From NCBI GenBank assembly GCA_030625965.1, contig DAOUPV010000003.1, positions 38,744-102,743 of the forward strand: 64,000 nt of DNA, given 5' to 3'. The notes below the pieces were generated by a model. It ran no database searches and was not told the DNA's origin. It saw nothing but the letters and a program-made list of their open reading frames with translations. Origin of the DNA: Clostridia bacterium. GTDB taxonomy: Bacteria; Bacillota; TC1; UBA5767. The position numbers and the translations under genes are program-made. Below, in pieces: positions 34,371 to 43,768 of the stretch (position 1 is the first letter of the stretch; the number at the start of each line of letters is the position of its first letter).

Positions 34371-36599
34371 ATGAAGACCTGGTTTTATATCGGAATTGGT
34401 GGTTGCGGCATGGCCGCGCTAGCCAAAATATATTTAGAAAAACAAGATATCGTCCGTGGATCGGATATGATGGATTCCCCGGTAGTGGAGCGCTTGCGAA
34501 AGCAGGGGGCTTCTATTCATATCGGTCATGATGCGGAGCATATCGAAACGGATATCGATTATGTGGTCGTATCCACCGCCATCCGGGAGAGCAATCCGGA
34601 ATACCAGCGAGCGATAGAGCTGGGTATACCGGTACTGCACCGTTCCCAGGCGCTGGAAATGCTGACCAGGGAAAAGAAGTCGGTGAACATCGCCGGCTCC
34701 CACGGTAAGACCACCACCAGTTCCATGCTGAGCTCGTTGCTATTGCAGTCGCAGATGGATCCCACCTGTGTGGTAGGGGGTTACATGGAGCGCATGCAGG
34801 GCAATGGCACTTATGGCAGGGACGAATATATGGTGGCGGAGGCGGACGAGTCCGATGGATCCTTCCTGAACCTTCGTTCCCACGTGGCTGTCGTGACCAA
34901 CATCGAGGATGACCATCTGGAACATTACGGCAGCATGGAGAACATGGAGCGGGCTTTCCTGCGTTTTCTCATGGCTACAGACGAGAATGGCGCAGTGGTG
35001 TTGGGTATCGACTGTCCTCGGGTAAGAAAACTGGCTCAGGGACTTAAGGGAGAGATTACCTTCGCCCTGAATGAACCGGCCGACTATATGGCTGGCAACG
35101 TGCATTACGAGAATGGCAGGCAAGTATTCGATGTACTGCATGAAGGGCAGGTCGAAGCCACCTTGTCGATCCATATGCCGGGTCGCCACAATGTGTTGAA
35201 CGCGTTATGCACCTTCGCCTGTGCCAGATACCTAGGGCTCACAGCGGAGGAAATCCGGGAATATTTCTGGAACTACCAGGGTGTCGGAAGACGATTCCAG
35301 CTGAAGGGGGAAGTCGGCGGCATCACAGTAGTCGACGACTATGCCCATCATCCATCGGAGATCCGGTCCCTTCTGGAAGGGGCTAGGGAGAGCGGTTACA
35401 GACGCATAATTGGATTATTCCAGCCACATCGCTATACTAGGACCAAGCAGTTGATGCAGGAATTTGCAGATGTGCTGATACTCTGTGATACAGCCTATGT
35501 CTGCGATATCTATTCGGCGGGTGAGGATCCGATCGATGGAATCCACAGCAGCAGACTGGTGGAACGAGCTGGCTCACCGAATGTACGCTATATCGGAGAT
35601 ATCAACGAGATGGCCATGGCGGCCGTCAAGGAAGCAGAACCGGGTGACCTGATACTGACCATCGGTGCTGGCAACATCACGGATATGGCAGAGGCCATAT
35701 TGGCCAATTTAGAGTTCAGACAGGAGACCGGATTAAGACCTGGTATCGCGGAGCTGGCATCACGCAACAGCTGGCATGTCGGCGGTAGGAGTGCGATTTT
35801 CCTGGAACCGGAGAATGAAGAGGAATTGATCGACTTTAGCAGTCAGGTCCAGGAGGACTGGGTCTTTCTAGGCAACGGATCGAACATACTCTTTTCGGAT
35901 GAATTACTGAAAAGACCGCTGCTCTATATTGGGAAGACTGTGTCTAGGGTAGCGGTGGCTGGTGATATCATAGAAGCACAAACCGGGATAACTTTGGGGC
36001 TGCTGGCCCACCGGGCGATGGAAGAGGGCCTTAGCGGTTTAGAGGAACTATCCTGCATTCCAGGCACGCTGGGCGGCGCCATCTTCATGAATGCCGGGGT
36101 GAAAGGGAAATGCATCTGGGATTTGGTAGAGCAAGTCAGGGTGGCCAGAGAAGGCCGGGTTCTGACCCTGAGTGCAGATGAGGCAGAGGCAACCTACCGG
36201 CATACCCGGTTCATGGAGGATGCGGTTCCGACTATAATCCTGAATGCCCGTCTCAAGCTGACGAGGGATGGTAAAGAGCCGATCGCTGAGCGTATGAGAG
36301 AGGCCAAAGCGTTGCGCAAGTCGCAACCTACTGGGCACAGTGCCGGCAGTACCTTCAAGAATCCGAATGGACAGAGTGCCGGCCGTTTGATTGAAGAATG
36401 CGGTTTGAAGGGCTACCGATTGGGTGGGGCTCAGATCTCTCCTATCCACGCAAACTTCATCATGAATCTGGGAGGGGCCCGGGCCAAAGACATCCGGGAA
36501 CTGATCAGGATCTGCCAGAATCGGGTGCAAGAAAAATTCGGAATTACTTTAGAAACAGAAGTGCGTCTTATCGACTATGATGATTGGAAGGGTCGATGA
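34371..36599 (+). CDS. murC-murB: MurC-MurB fusion (UDP-MurNAc-Ala ligase + UDP-MurNAc dehydrogenase)
   Basis: A single 742-residue ORF. Residues 1 to about 445 are MurC: N-terminal FYIGIGGCGMAALAKIYLE, P-loop NIAGSHGKTTTSSML, SDGSFLNL and VVDDYAHHPSEIRSLL. From about 455 to the end it is MurB: SRNSWHVGGRSAIFLEP and FLGNGSNILFSD (FAD binding), SCIPGTLGGAIFMNAG, GHSAGSTFKNP with the catalytic Ser, AGRLIEECGLKG, and a C-terminal ETEVRLI with the catalytic Glu. Both halves look complete. The fusion joins two steps: UDP-MurNAc formation and L-Ala addition. Separate genes are the rule in most Firmicutes. Confidence 0.95.
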   Translation: MKTWFYIGIGGCGMAALAKIYLEKQDIVRGSDMMDSPVVERLRKQGASIHIGHDAEHIETDIDYVVVSTAIRESNPEYQRAIELGIPVLHRSQALEMLTREKKSVNIAGSHGKTTTSSMLSSLLLQSQMDPTCVVGGYMERMQGNGTYGRDEYMVAEADESDGSFLNLRSHVAVVTNIEDDHLEHYGSMENMERAFLRFLMATDENGAVVLGIDCPRVRKLAQGLKGEITFALNEPADYMAGNVHYENGRQVFDVLHEGQVEATLSIHMPGRHNVLNALCTFACARYLGLTAEEIREYFWNYQGVGRRFQLKGEVGGITVVDDYAHHPSEIRSLLEGARESGYRRIIGLFQPHRYTRTKQLMQEFADVLILCDTAYVCDIYSAGEDPIDGIHSSRLVERAGSPNVRYIGDINEMAMAAVKEAEPGDLILTIGAGNITDMAEAILANLEFRQETGLRPGIAELASRNSWHVGGRSAIFLEPENEEELIDFSSQVQEDWVFLGNGSNILFSDELLKRPLLYIGKTVSRVAVAGDIIEAQTGITLGLLAHRAMEEGLSGLEELSCIPGTLGGAIFMNAGVKGKCIWDLVEQVRVAREGRVLTLSADEAEATYRHTRFMEDAVPTIILNARLKLTRDGKEPIAERMREAKALRKSQPTGHSAGSTFKNPNGQSAGRLIEECGLKGYRLGGAQISPIHANFIMNLGGARAKDIRELIRICQNRVQEKFGITLETEVRLIDYDDWKGR

Positions 36600-36626
36600 T
36601 ATCTGATATACTAAGAGGAGGTTTGG

Positions 36627-37361
36627 ATGGGTAAGCGTAAAAGGAAGAAAAATGTCTGGCTTGCCTTTCTGATTCCGGTGACCATATTGGTGATATGGCT
36701 GGTCTTCAACCGCTATGCTGCCAACGTTTTCCAAGTCAATGAAGTACGCTTGGAAGGGGCACAACTTGTGGACCAGGAGGACCTTCTCATTCTGAGTGGC
36801 ATCGAGCAAGGTGATGCGTTGTGGAAGGTACCCGCCGGGAGCATAGAGGAGCAGTTGAAGAGTCATGTGCTGATCCGGGATGCCCTGGTGGTGCGAGTCG
36901 TACCGGACATCGTCAAAATCCGCGTCTGGGAACGGAAACCGTCTCTTCTCATGGAGAACAATGGCCGGTTCGTGATTCTGGATTCGGACGGTGTGGTCAT
37001 GGAAGTCATACGGACCTTGCCGGAAGAGCATCTACCATACTATGCGGGTTCCTCGTTGGATGAACCGGTATATCTGGGACAGAAGATTGTGGAAAAAGAG
37101 ATACAGGAAGTGCTGGGCTTTTGGCAGATGGTCCCTGAGGAGTACCAGGATCTGGTCTATGAGATCGAGCCCTTGATGAACACCTGGAACATCTATCTGC
37201 AAGACGGACTGAGGATTTCACTAGGACAGGATGAACAGCTGGATAACAAGCTGGGACTCTTGAACGGTCTGATCCACGATGACGAACTGATGGCACGCTA
37301 TCCAGAAATCCAGTATTTCGATCTGTCGGATCCGAAAAAACCTGTCGTCAAATATGAATAG
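36627..37361 (+). CDS. ftsQ: FtsQ/DivIB cell division protein
   Basis: Bitopic division protein with a basic N terminus (MGKRKRKKN), one transmembrane helix (VWLAFLIPVTILVIWLVFN), a POTRA domain (VFQVNEVRLEGAQLVDQEDLL to VRVVPDIVKIRVWERKPSLLM) and a beta domain. It binds FtsL and FtsB/DivIC at the septum. 244 aa. Strong GAGGAGG before the ATG. It follows murC-murB, as in the usual order; ftsA, often next, is not here. Confidence 0.92.
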   Translation: MGKRKRKKNVWLAFLIPVTILVIWLVFNRYAANVFQVNEVRLEGAQLVDQEDLLILSGIEQGDALWKVPAGSIEEQLKSHVLIRDALVVRVVPDIVKIRVWERKPSLLMENNGRFVILDSDGVVMEVIRTLPEEHLPYYAGSSLDEPVYLGQKIVEKEIQEVLGFWQMVPEEYQDLVYEIEPLMNTWNIYLQDGLRISLGQDEQLDNKLGLLNGLIHDDELMARYPEIQYFDLSDPKKPVVKYE

Positions 37362-37370
37362 AGGTAATTC

Positions 37371-37721
37371 ATGAAAAAGATCTTTATCCCCTTGCTGGGA
37401 TTGTTGGCAGGTATCCTCATCGGGACACGCTTCCCTTTGGAGATTCCGGCCTCGTTAAGCAAATATGTGGCGTTGGCCGCACTGGCTGCACTGGACACAG
37501 TAGTGGGTGGAGCGAAAGCGGGACTGCAGTCACGGTTCGACTACAAGATATTTTTGTCGGGCTTTCTGATCAACGGGCTCGTGGCGGCGTCAATCGCCTA
37601 TATGGGTGACAAGCTGGGGGTTGAGCTATATATGGCGGCCATCGTGGCATTTGGTGTCCGTATTTTCCAAAACATATCAATGATAAGAGTCGTAATTATC
37701 GAAGGAATAAGAGATAAATAG
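37371..37721 (+). CDS. sbp: Small basic protein (Sbp, DUF1290)
   Basis: 116-aa membrane protein with three hydrophobic segments ([51 protein letters not shown]). The family is usually found next to ftsQ or ftsZ in Gram-positive dcw clusters, as here. Its molecular role is unknown. It lies 9 nt after ftsQ and 14 nt before ftsZ. Confidence 0.88.
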   Translation: MKKIFIPLLGLLAGILIGTRFPLEIPASLSKYVALAALAALDTVVGGAKAGLQSRFDYKIFLSGFLINGLVAASIAYMGDKLGVELYMAAIVAFGVRIFQNISMIRVVIIEGIRDK

Positions 37722-37735
37722 AAAAGGAGCATATC

Positions 37736-38860
37736 ATGCTGGAATTCGAAGATGTAAGTTTTGAACAATATGCAACAATAAAGGTCGTCGGAGTCGGCGG
37801 CGGCGGATCCAACGCTATCAATCGAATGATTGAGGCCGGTCTGCAAGGGGTGGAATTCATTGCGATCAATACCGATGCGCAGGCATTGCAAATGTCTAGG
37901 GCGTCGAAGAAAATACAAATCGGACAGAAACTGACACGTGGCCTTGGCGCCGGCGCCAATCCCCAGGTGGGACTTGCAGCGGCAGAGGAAAGTAGCGACG
38001 AGATCACGAAAGCACTGCAGGGGGCCGACATGGTCTTCATCACCTGCGGTATGGGTGGAGGTACCGGAACCGGTGCTGCACCAGTCGTGGCAAAGATCAG
38101 TAGGGACTTGGGCGCGCTGACTGTCGGCGTGGCTACTAAACCGTTCCGTTTCGAGGGCAACAGAAGAGGACGTTTTGCCGAACAGGGTATTACGCATTTC
38201 CATGAAGAGGTCGACACCTTGATTACCATCAAGAATGACCGCCTACTGGAAATCGCCGATAAGAATACACCCATGACCGCGGCATTCAGTATGGCGGATG
38301 ACGTACTGCGCCAAGGTGTGCAGGGCATCTCCGACCTGATTGTGGTTCCGGCCATGATCAACCTGGACTTTGCGGATGTGCGCACCATCATGAACGAACG
38401 TGGGTCGGCCCTGATGGGTATCGGTGTGGCCCGTGGTGAGAATCGGGCTGAAACCGCAGCCAAGACGGCCATTTCCAGTAAGTTATTGGAAACCAGCATC
38501 GAAGGAGCCAAAGGCGTGTTGTTGAACATAACCGGTGGTGAGGATATGACCATCTTCGAGGTGAGCCAGATTGCTGACTTGGTTACGGAAGCTACGGATG
38601 AGGATGCCAACATCATTTTCGGAGCCCAGGTGAACCAGGACATGAATGAGGAGATCAAGGTAACGGTCATTGCGACTGGATTCAATGCTGAGGCTCATCC
38701 CATCAAGGTACCGGTAGCACCAGTTGTAGAGAAGACAGAACCGGTTGTACCGGTTGAACGCAGCACCGATGAAGAACATCTAAGATTTTCCAAGAAATCA
38801 CCGGAGAATCCTTTCGGTGAACGGAGCATAGACATTCCAGATTTTCTGGCAAATCTGTAA
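37736..38860 (+). CDS. ftsZ: Cell division GTPase FtsZ
   Basis: Tubulin-like GTPase forming the Z-ring. Motifs: [16 protein letters not shown], the tubulin signature [21 protein letters not shown], and [11 protein letters not shown] (T7 loop for GTP hydrolysis). A linker leads to the C-terminal peptide [12 protein letters not shown], the docking site for FtsA, SepF and other partners. 374 aa. AAAAGGAG precedes the start. FtsA is not encoded next to it; SepF is encoded four genes downstream and could supply membrane anchoring. Confidence 0.98.
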   Translation: MLEFEDVSFEQYATIKVVGVGGGGSNAINRMIEAGLQGVEFIAINTDAQALQMSRASKKIQIGQKLTRGLGAGANPQVGLAAAEESSDEITKALQGADMVFITCGMGGGTGTGAAPVVAKISRDLGALTVGVATKPFRFEGNRRGRFAEQGITHFHEEVDTLITIKNDRLLEIADKNTPMTAAFSMADDVLRQGVQGISDLIVVPAMINLDFADVRTIMNERGSALMGIGVARGENRAETAAKTAISSKLLETSIEGAKGVLLNITGGEDMTIFEVSQIADLVTEATDEDANIIFGAQVNQDMNEEIKVTVIATGFNAEAHPIKVPVAPVVEKTEPVVPVERSTDEEHLRFSKKSPENPFGERSIDIPDFLANL

Positions 38861-38875
38861 ACATGGGAGCTTATC

Positions 38876-39343
38876 ATGAAATGTATCTATTGTGGCTACG
38901 AGGATTCCAAAGTACTGGATTCCCGACCGGTCGAAGATAACCAAGCTATACGCAGAAGGCGAGAATGCCTGAAATGCTCACGTCGTTTCACTACCTACGA
39001 ACGGGTCGAGAATGTACCTTTGGTCGTAGTTAAGAAGGATGGAACCAGGGATATTTTCAACCGCAACAAGCTGTTGACCGGCTTGCTGAAGGCCTGTGAA
39101 AAACGGCAGATTTCGCTCGAAACATTGGAAAAGGCTGCTCTGGAGATCGAACGGGAGTTCATGAATGCTCCGGAACGGGAAATTAGCAGCATCAAGATTG
39201 GTGAAAAGGTCATGGAGAAGCTTAAGGATATCGATCCGGTAGCTTATGTTCGCTTTGCCTCTGTGTACCGGGAATTCAAAGATGTAGAGACATTCATGAA
39301 GGAATTGGAAAGTCTGGTTGAGAAAAGAAAAAATGAAAAATGA
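38876..39343 (+). CDS. nrdR: Transcriptional repressor NrdR
   Basis: Represses ribonucleotide reductase genes when dATP is high. N-terminal zinc ribbon [18 protein letters not shown] with a second cysteine pair in [11 protein letters not shown], then an ATP-cone domain ([27 protein letters not shown]). 155 aa. Its position after ftsZ is where spoIIGA-sigE-sigG lie first in many spore formers; none of those genes is present here. ATG of pgeF overlaps its stop. Confidence 0.96.
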   Translation: MKCIYCGYEDSKVLDSRPVEDNQAIRRRRECLKCSRRFTTYERVENVPLVVVKKDGTRDIFNRNKLLTGLLKACEKRQISLETLEKAALEIEREFMNAPEREISSIKIGEKVMEKLKDIDPVAYVRFASVYREFKDVETFMKELESLVEKRKNEK

Positions 39344-40155
39344 TACAGGAAATAACGTGTGAAGAAAATGGCTTTGCTTGGATTCAAGCTGAGCCATTGT
39401 TGCAACCAGGACTGTTGCATGGCTTTTCCACCCGTTTGGGTGGAAGCAGCCAGGAACCGTTCCGGACCTTGAACCTGGGACTCCATGTGAACGACGATCC
39501 GGATACGGTTCTTGCGAACCGTGCCGGTTGGGCCGAAGCCATGGGATTCCCTTTCGACAGGAGTATCTGGGGGGAGCAGGTCCACGGTAGTGAATCGGCC
39601 TATGTCACGGAAGAGCATTGTGGTAGAGGGGCACATTCCTTCGGGGAGACCATACCGGGAGTTGACGGATTATACACCGACCGGCCGGGCATACCTCTGA
39701 TGGCAGTGTTCGCCGACTGTGTTCCGGTATTCCTCCATGATCCCGTAAGCAGGTGCATCGGCATCGTACATGCCGGTTGGAGGGGTCTGGTAGCCCACAA
39801 CGCGGAGAAGACCATAGAACGCATGGAAGAGATTCTTGGTGCCTGGCGAGGCGATATGAGAGTATATGTCGGTCCCTGCATCGGTCAGACACGATATGGC
39901 GTCGACGAAGAGGTGAAAAACCAATTTGAACGGGCAGGATATGGAAAACATATTGCGGAACGTTCAGGATTGCATTATATTGATTTGAGGAACTGTCTTG
40001 CGGATGCTCTAGCGAGCTTCGGCGTAGTTAAGGAGAATTTGTGTGTTTCTTCCCATTGTACATATGAGGAGGAAACGCTGTTTTATTCACATAGGAGAGA
40101 CAAAGGCCGGACCGGTAGGATGGCCGGAGTCATAATGTTGGAGTTGGAGAAGTAG
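39340..40155 (+). CDS. pgeF: Laccase-domain purine nucleoside phosphorylase (PgeF/YfiH)
   Basis: YfiH-type protein (YlmD in B. subtilis). Zinc-site residues are visible in [16 protein letters not shown] and [10 protein letters not shown], plus [11 protein letters not shown]. Family members act as purine nucleoside phosphorylases or adenosine deaminases, and E. coli PgeF (YfiH) edits a peptidoglycan precursor; which applies here is uncertain. 271 aa. ATGA overlap with nrdR; yggS starts immediately after its stop. Confidence 0.92.
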   Translation: MIQEITCEENGFAWIQAEPLLQPGLLHGFSTRLGGSSQEPFRTLNLGLHVNDDPDTVLANRAGWAEAMGFPFDRSIWGEQVHGSESAYVTEEHCGRGAHSFGETIPGVDGLYTDRPGIPLMAVFADCVPVFLHDPVSRCIGIVHAGWRGLVAHNAEKTIERMEEILGAWRGDMRVYVGPCIGQTRYGVDEEVKNQFERAGYGKHIAERSGLHYIDLRNCLADALASFGVVKENLCVSSHCTYEEETLFYSHRRDKGRTGRMAGVIMLELEK

Positions 40156-40842
40156 ATGAGTATTGAAAAGAACCTGCAGGAAGTGCAGGAGAAGATAAGG
40201 CAGGCCGCAGAGCGAGCCGGTCGCGATGTGTCGGAAATCACCTTGATCGGGGTGACCAAGACCCATCCAGTGGAACCTATGCGGGAGATGATCGACCTGG
40301 GTATCATGGACCTGGGAGAGAACAAGGCCCAGGAAGTCCGGGATAAGTATCCGGAACTGGATCGGGAAGCCAATTGGCATTTCATCGGAAACCTGCAGAA
40401 GAACAAGGTCAAGTATGTGATCGACAAAGTGGGCATGATCCACTCTGTGGAGAGCGGATCGCTGGCCAAGGAGATTTCCAAAAGAGCTATCAAACTGGAA
40501 AAGGTGATGCCTGTATTGGTGGAAGTGAATATATCCGGCGAGGAAAGCAAACACGGACTGAAACCAGAGGATGTGAACGATTTTCTGACGGAAATCGAGG
40601 CTTTGGAAGGCATCAGGGTACGCGGACTGATGACCATGGCCCCGAATTATGACGATAATGAAAAAACGCGTTCGGTTTTTAAAGGATTAAAAACCTTATT
40701 TGACGAATTGAACGGGATGGGGAGAGAATTGGACGTCCTGTCGATGGGGATGAGCAACGATTATACCATCGCTATCGAAGAAGGCGCGACGCATGTGCGC
40801 GTGGGCAATGCAATTCTCGGAAAAAGGGACTATACGAAATAG
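40156..40842 (+). CDS. yggS: PLP homeostasis protein (YggS/YlmE/PROSC)
   Basis: Alanine-racemase-fold PLP-binding protein with no known catalytic activity, implicated in PLP and amino-acid homeostasis. The PLP lysine lies in ITLIGVTKTHP; further motifs are GENKAQEVRDK, HFIGNLQKNKVK, RGLMTMAP and LSMGMSNDYTIAIEEGATHVRVG. 228 aa. Start abuts the pgeF stop. Located before sepF as in the Gram-positive ylmE-ylmF order. Confidence 0.94.
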   Translation: MSIEKNLQEVQEKIRQAAERAGRDVSEITLIGVTKTHPVEPMREMIDLGIMDLGENKAQEVRDKYPELDREANWHFIGNLQKNKVKYVIDKVGMIHSVESGSLAKEISKRAIKLEKVMPVLVEVNISGEESKHGLKPEDVNDFLTEIEALEGIRVRGLMTMAPNYDDNEKTRSVFKGLKTLFDELNGMGRELDVLSMGMSNDYTIAIEEGATHVRVGNAILGKRDYTK

Positions 40843-40854
40843 AGGAGGCTTACG

Positions 40855-41424
40855 ATGGCTAAGATTATTGATGGAATCGCTTCTGCATTTGGAATGGAAA
40901 TTCAAGAAGTAGAGGAGAACGATGAGATGCAAGATTCAGTGTACGGTGACGTCAAGGTGCTAAGTAAAGGCAAACCCAAACAGAAGAAGAGGGTGTCCAC
41001 TGAGGCAATCAATCCTGATGTGGATCCGGATTCACCAGCAGAGGATTTCTTCCGCAACAGCCGCAAGAAGATCCATACCATGAAGCTGTTTATCGTGGAA
41101 CCGGACAACTTCGACCAGGTGCGAGAAGCCGCGGACCTGCTGAAAGAAAAACGGGCTATCATCATCAATCTGGAAGAAGTCGAGTATGAGGACGCCAGAA
41201 AGATCATTGACTTCATGTCGGGTAACATCTATGCACTTGGCGGTACGGTCCATAAGATCAGTGCTGGCATAATACTTTTCGCACCGGATACACTGGGTGT
41301 GGAGAGTCTGAAGAAGAAACAGGATGCACCGGATAAATTCCCGCCGGAAATCGAGAAGATCAAGGATCCTAAGGCCCCGGGACTGAGCGACGAAGAAGGA
41401 GACTACCAGGATTATGACAACTAA
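40855..41424 (+). CDS. sepF: Cell division protein SepF
   Basis: Membrane-binding FtsZ partner that forms rings and shapes the septum. The N-terminal amphipathic stretch is MAKIIDGIASAFGMEIQ; the conserved core is FIVEPDNFDQVREAADLLKEKRAIIINL followed by GGTVHKISAGIILFAPDTLGV. 189 aa; a charged tail follows the core. GAGGAGG precedes the start. Given the missing ftsA it may be the main Z-ring tether; that is inference. It overlaps proC by 11 nt. Confidence 0.95.
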   Translation: MAKIIDGIASAFGMEIQEVEENDEMQDSVYGDVKVLSKGKPKQKKRVSTEAINPDVDPDSPAEDFFRNSRKKIHTMKLFIVEPDNFDQVREAADLLKEKRAIIINLEEVEYEDARKIIDFMSGNIYALGGTVHKISAGIILFAPDTLGVESLKKKQDAPDKFPPEIEKIKDPKAPGLSDEEGDYQDYDN

Positions 41425-42214
41425 CCAAAGGATCGGTTTTATCGGAGGCGGCAAGATGGCGGAATCCATCATTGCCGGCATAACGGAACAGAAGCCGGAT
41501 CTGGAAGTATATGTATATGATATCGATGAAAACAGGCTGAGCACCCTTAAAGAGTCCTATGGCGTGACGGTGGCCCATTCGATCGAGGAATTGGCGAAAG
41601 AAGCGTCTGTTCTTCTGCTGGCCGTGAAACCCCAGGTTCTGGGCAAGGTGCTGGCGGATAACAAGGCTCATTTTACAGGAGAGCATCTGCTGATTTCTAT
41701 CGCAGCGGGTATCGCTCTTAAGGCCATGGAATCCCAGGCAGGTGAGGCGCGGGTCATCCGGGTCATGCCTAATACGCCAGCGTTGATCGGTAGAGGAGCC
41801 AGTGTTCTTTGTACCAATACCGCCCAAGAGGCGGACAAGAATCTGGCCACAGAAATCTTCTCATCCATTGGCCATGCCTACTGGATGGAGGAAAAATATT
41901 TTGATGCGGTCACAGCCCTGTCGGGCAGCGGACCTGCATATGTCTACCTATTCATCGAAGCATTGATCGATGCAGGAGTCAATCAGGGCTTGCCACGTGA
42001 CGTTGCTAGGAAACTGGCATTGGATACGGTAATCGGCAGTGCGATGATGGTGGATGCGACTGGAAAACATCCTGGAGAACTGAAAGATATGGTGACTTCA
42101 CCGGGTGGTACCACCATCCGGGGAGTAGAAACTCTGGAGGAATTGGGACTGCGCAATGCGGTGATCAAGGCGATCGCTTCTGCAGCCAAACGCTCCAAGG
42201 AATTAGGAGAATAG
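41414..42214 (+). CDS. proC: Pyrroline-5-carboxylate reductase
   Basis: Last step of proline synthesis. Rossmann motif RIGFIGGGKMAESIIAG, LLAVKPQVLGKVL, RVMPNTPALIGRGASVL, the C-terminal signature GSGPAYVYLFIEALIDAGV, and MVTSPGGTTIRGVETLEE. 266 aa. Its insertion between sepF and yggT within the division cluster is seen in some Firmicutes. Overlaps sepF, so co-translated. Confidence 0.96.
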   Translation: MTTNQRIGFIGGGKMAESIIAGITEQKPDLEVYVYDIDENRLSTLKESYGVTVAHSIEELAKEASVLLLAVKPQVLGKVLADNKAHFTGEHLLISIAAGIALKAMESQAGEARVIRVMPNTPALIGRGASVLCTNTAQEADKNLATEIFSSIGHAYWMEEKYFDAVTALSGSGPAYVYLFIEALIDAGVNQGLPRDVARKLALDTVIGSAMMVDATGKHPGELKDMVTSPGGTTIRGVETLEELGLRNAVIKAIASAAKRSKELGE

Positions 42215-42215
42215 A

Positions 42216-42464
42216 ATGATAAGAGAATTTGTGAGTTTTGCATTCAGTACCTTAACGTGGATGATCATTATCCGAGCCATCTTGAGTTGGATTCCCAGCT
42301 TAAGAGACAAACAGATATACCGCAGTCTGGTAGAACTGACCGAGACCTTCATCTCACCGGTCAGAAAGTTTCTGCCGCACGGTAACAGCATGGTGGACTT
42401 TGCACCGCTGGTTACCATACTGCTCATACAGCTTCTGGAGAACCTGGTACTAAGCGTCCTCTAG
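42216..42464 (+). CDS. yggT: YggT family membrane protein
   Basis: 82-aa protein with two hydrophobic segments flanking the conserved RAILSWIPS motif and LTETFISPVRKFLP. YggT/YlmG proteins sit beside sepF in division clusters; the role is not established. It starts 1 nt after the proC stop and its stop is directly followed by ylmH. Confidence 0.9.
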   Translation: MIREFVSFAFSTLTWMIIIRAILSWIPSLRDKQIYRSLVELTETFISPVRKFLPHGNSMVDFAPLVTILLIQLLENLVLSVL

Positions 42465-43241
42465 ATGATGGACAGACGATTAAGTCACATAACAGAAGCC
42501 GAGGACAGACAGGTACTGTCCCGCATCCTTGATCAGGCGGATATGGTAGTGGACAGGAAACAGACCGTATTTACGGATTTCCTCTCACCGCTGCATGTAT
42601 CTCTGGCCCAGGATATCATTCAAGGCATCCCGGACATCCGGATGTCCGTTTGGGGTGGATACGAGGAAGCGGAACGGAAGGTGCTGGCCATCTTTCCGGA
42701 TTTTAGGGAAGATCCGACAGAATACCCGATACGCATCTACCGGGTATCTGTGAAGACAGGCAGCAAACCATTGTCGCACCGGGACTATCTGGGTTCCATC
42801 ATGGGATTGGGTATCGTAAGGGAGACAATGGGAGACATCGTGGTGATCGACGAGACCAGTGCCGCAATCATCATCCATGAGAGGATGGAAGATTATCTGA
42901 ACATGAACTTGACCAAGGTGGCCAGAGCAAACGCCAGCCTGGAACAGATTCAGGCGGTGGATTCATCCTGGATCGACTATCAAGACCGGGTCTGCACCCT
43001 GAGCAGTCTGCGGTTGGATCTGGTTCTGTCACAGGGATTCCAGATGCCGAGAAACAAGGCGGAACAGTTGATACGGGCCGATTCGGTAAAAGTTGACTGG
43101 AAGACTATGAATAAGCCGGGAGCCCAATTGAAACCGGGAAGCATGATTTCCTGCAGAGGATTTGGCAGGCTTGCTTTCATGGAGCAGACGGGTACAAGTA
43201 AAAAAGGAAAATACCAGGTAATACTGAGAAGATATCGATAG
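42465..43241 (+). CDS. ylmH: S4-domain RNA-binding protein YlmH
   Basis: 258 aa. N-terminal region with FLSPLHVSLAQDIIQG and RDYLGSIMGLGI, and a C-terminal S4 RNA-binding domain (LRLDLVLSQGFQMPRNKAEQLIRADSVKVDW). YlmH is linked to rescue of stalled ribosomal nascent chains in B. subtilis; position between yggT and divIVA is conserved. ATG codons at 42465 and 42468 both fit. Confidence 0.92.
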   Translation: MMDRRLSHITEAEDRQVLSRILDQADMVVDRKQTVFTDFLSPLHVSLAQDIIQGIPDIRMSVWGGYEEAERKVLAIFPDFREDPTEYPIRIYRVSVKTGSKPLSHRDYLGSIMGLGIVRETMGDIVVIDETSAAIIIHERMEDYLNMNLTKVARANASLEQIQAVDSSWIDYQDRVCTLSSLRLDLVLSQGFQMPRNKAEQLIRADSVKVDWKTMNKPGAQLKPGSMISCRGFGRLAFMEQTGTSKKGKYQVILRRYR

Positions 43242-43257
43242 ATTTTGGAGGAGTACA

Positions 43258-43716
43258 ATGAATCACATCAAACCGGAAGACATTCAGAAGGCCAGTTTTC
43301 ATACAGGACCTTTGGGTTACAAGAAAGAAGAAGTAGACGGCTATTTAGAAGAGCTGGCTATTTCCATCCAAGGCATGTGGCGTGAGATCGATGAATTAAA
43401 ACTGGATGTAGCGGAGCAGGCCGAGCGGATCGACAATTACCGCAACCTGGAAGAGGACCTGAAGAACACCTTTATCCTGGCGCAGCAGTCTGCCGGAGAA
43501 ATCCGGGAGAATGCGGTCAAGGAAAGCGAACTTCTGATTAAGGAAAATGAGATGAAAGTGGAAAAGATTCTCGTGGACGGACAGAAGGAAATCGACGAGA
43601 TGGAAGCCTACTATGCGCAGCTGAAACGCAAAGTGACCAACCATAAGACCAAAATGAAGGCAGATCTTCGGACACTGCTGGACATTCTGGAAGAGGAAGC
43701 CGAAGAGCAGGAATAA
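43258..43716 (+). CDS. divIVA: DivIVA domain protein
   Basis: Coiled-coil polar/septal scaffold that binds curved membrane. The N-terminal lipid-binding segment is IKPEDIQKASFHTGPLGYKKEEVDGYLEELA, followed by a long coiled coil (AEQAERIDNYRNLEEDLKNT and NEMKVEKILVDGQKEIDEM). 152 aa. TTGGAGGAG precedes the start. Last gene of the continuous dcw run; the ileS T-box follows. Confidence 0.93.
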   Translation: MNHIKPEDIQKASFHTGPLGYKKEEVDGYLEELAISIQGMWREIDELKLDVAEQAERIDNYRNLEEDLKNTFILAQQSAGEIRENAVKESELLIKENEMKVEKILVDGQKEIDEMEAYYAQLKRKVTNHKTKMKADLRTLLDILEEEAEEQE

Positions 43717-43734
43717 TTATCGGTAGAGAACACT

Positions 43735-43762
43735 TTGACAATATAGGCCGATGTGTTATAAT
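43735..43762 (+). promoter_or_regulatory. Promoter of the ileS T-box transcript
   Basis: TTGACA, 16-bp spacer, TATAAT. Confidence 0.88.
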
Positions 43763-43768
43763 TTTTGG

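Noticed and set aside
37696-38685. 329-aa minus-strand ORF opposite ftsZ
   Set aside because: Antisense to ftsZ, with Ser/Ala-rich low-complexity translation; a shadow of codon bias.
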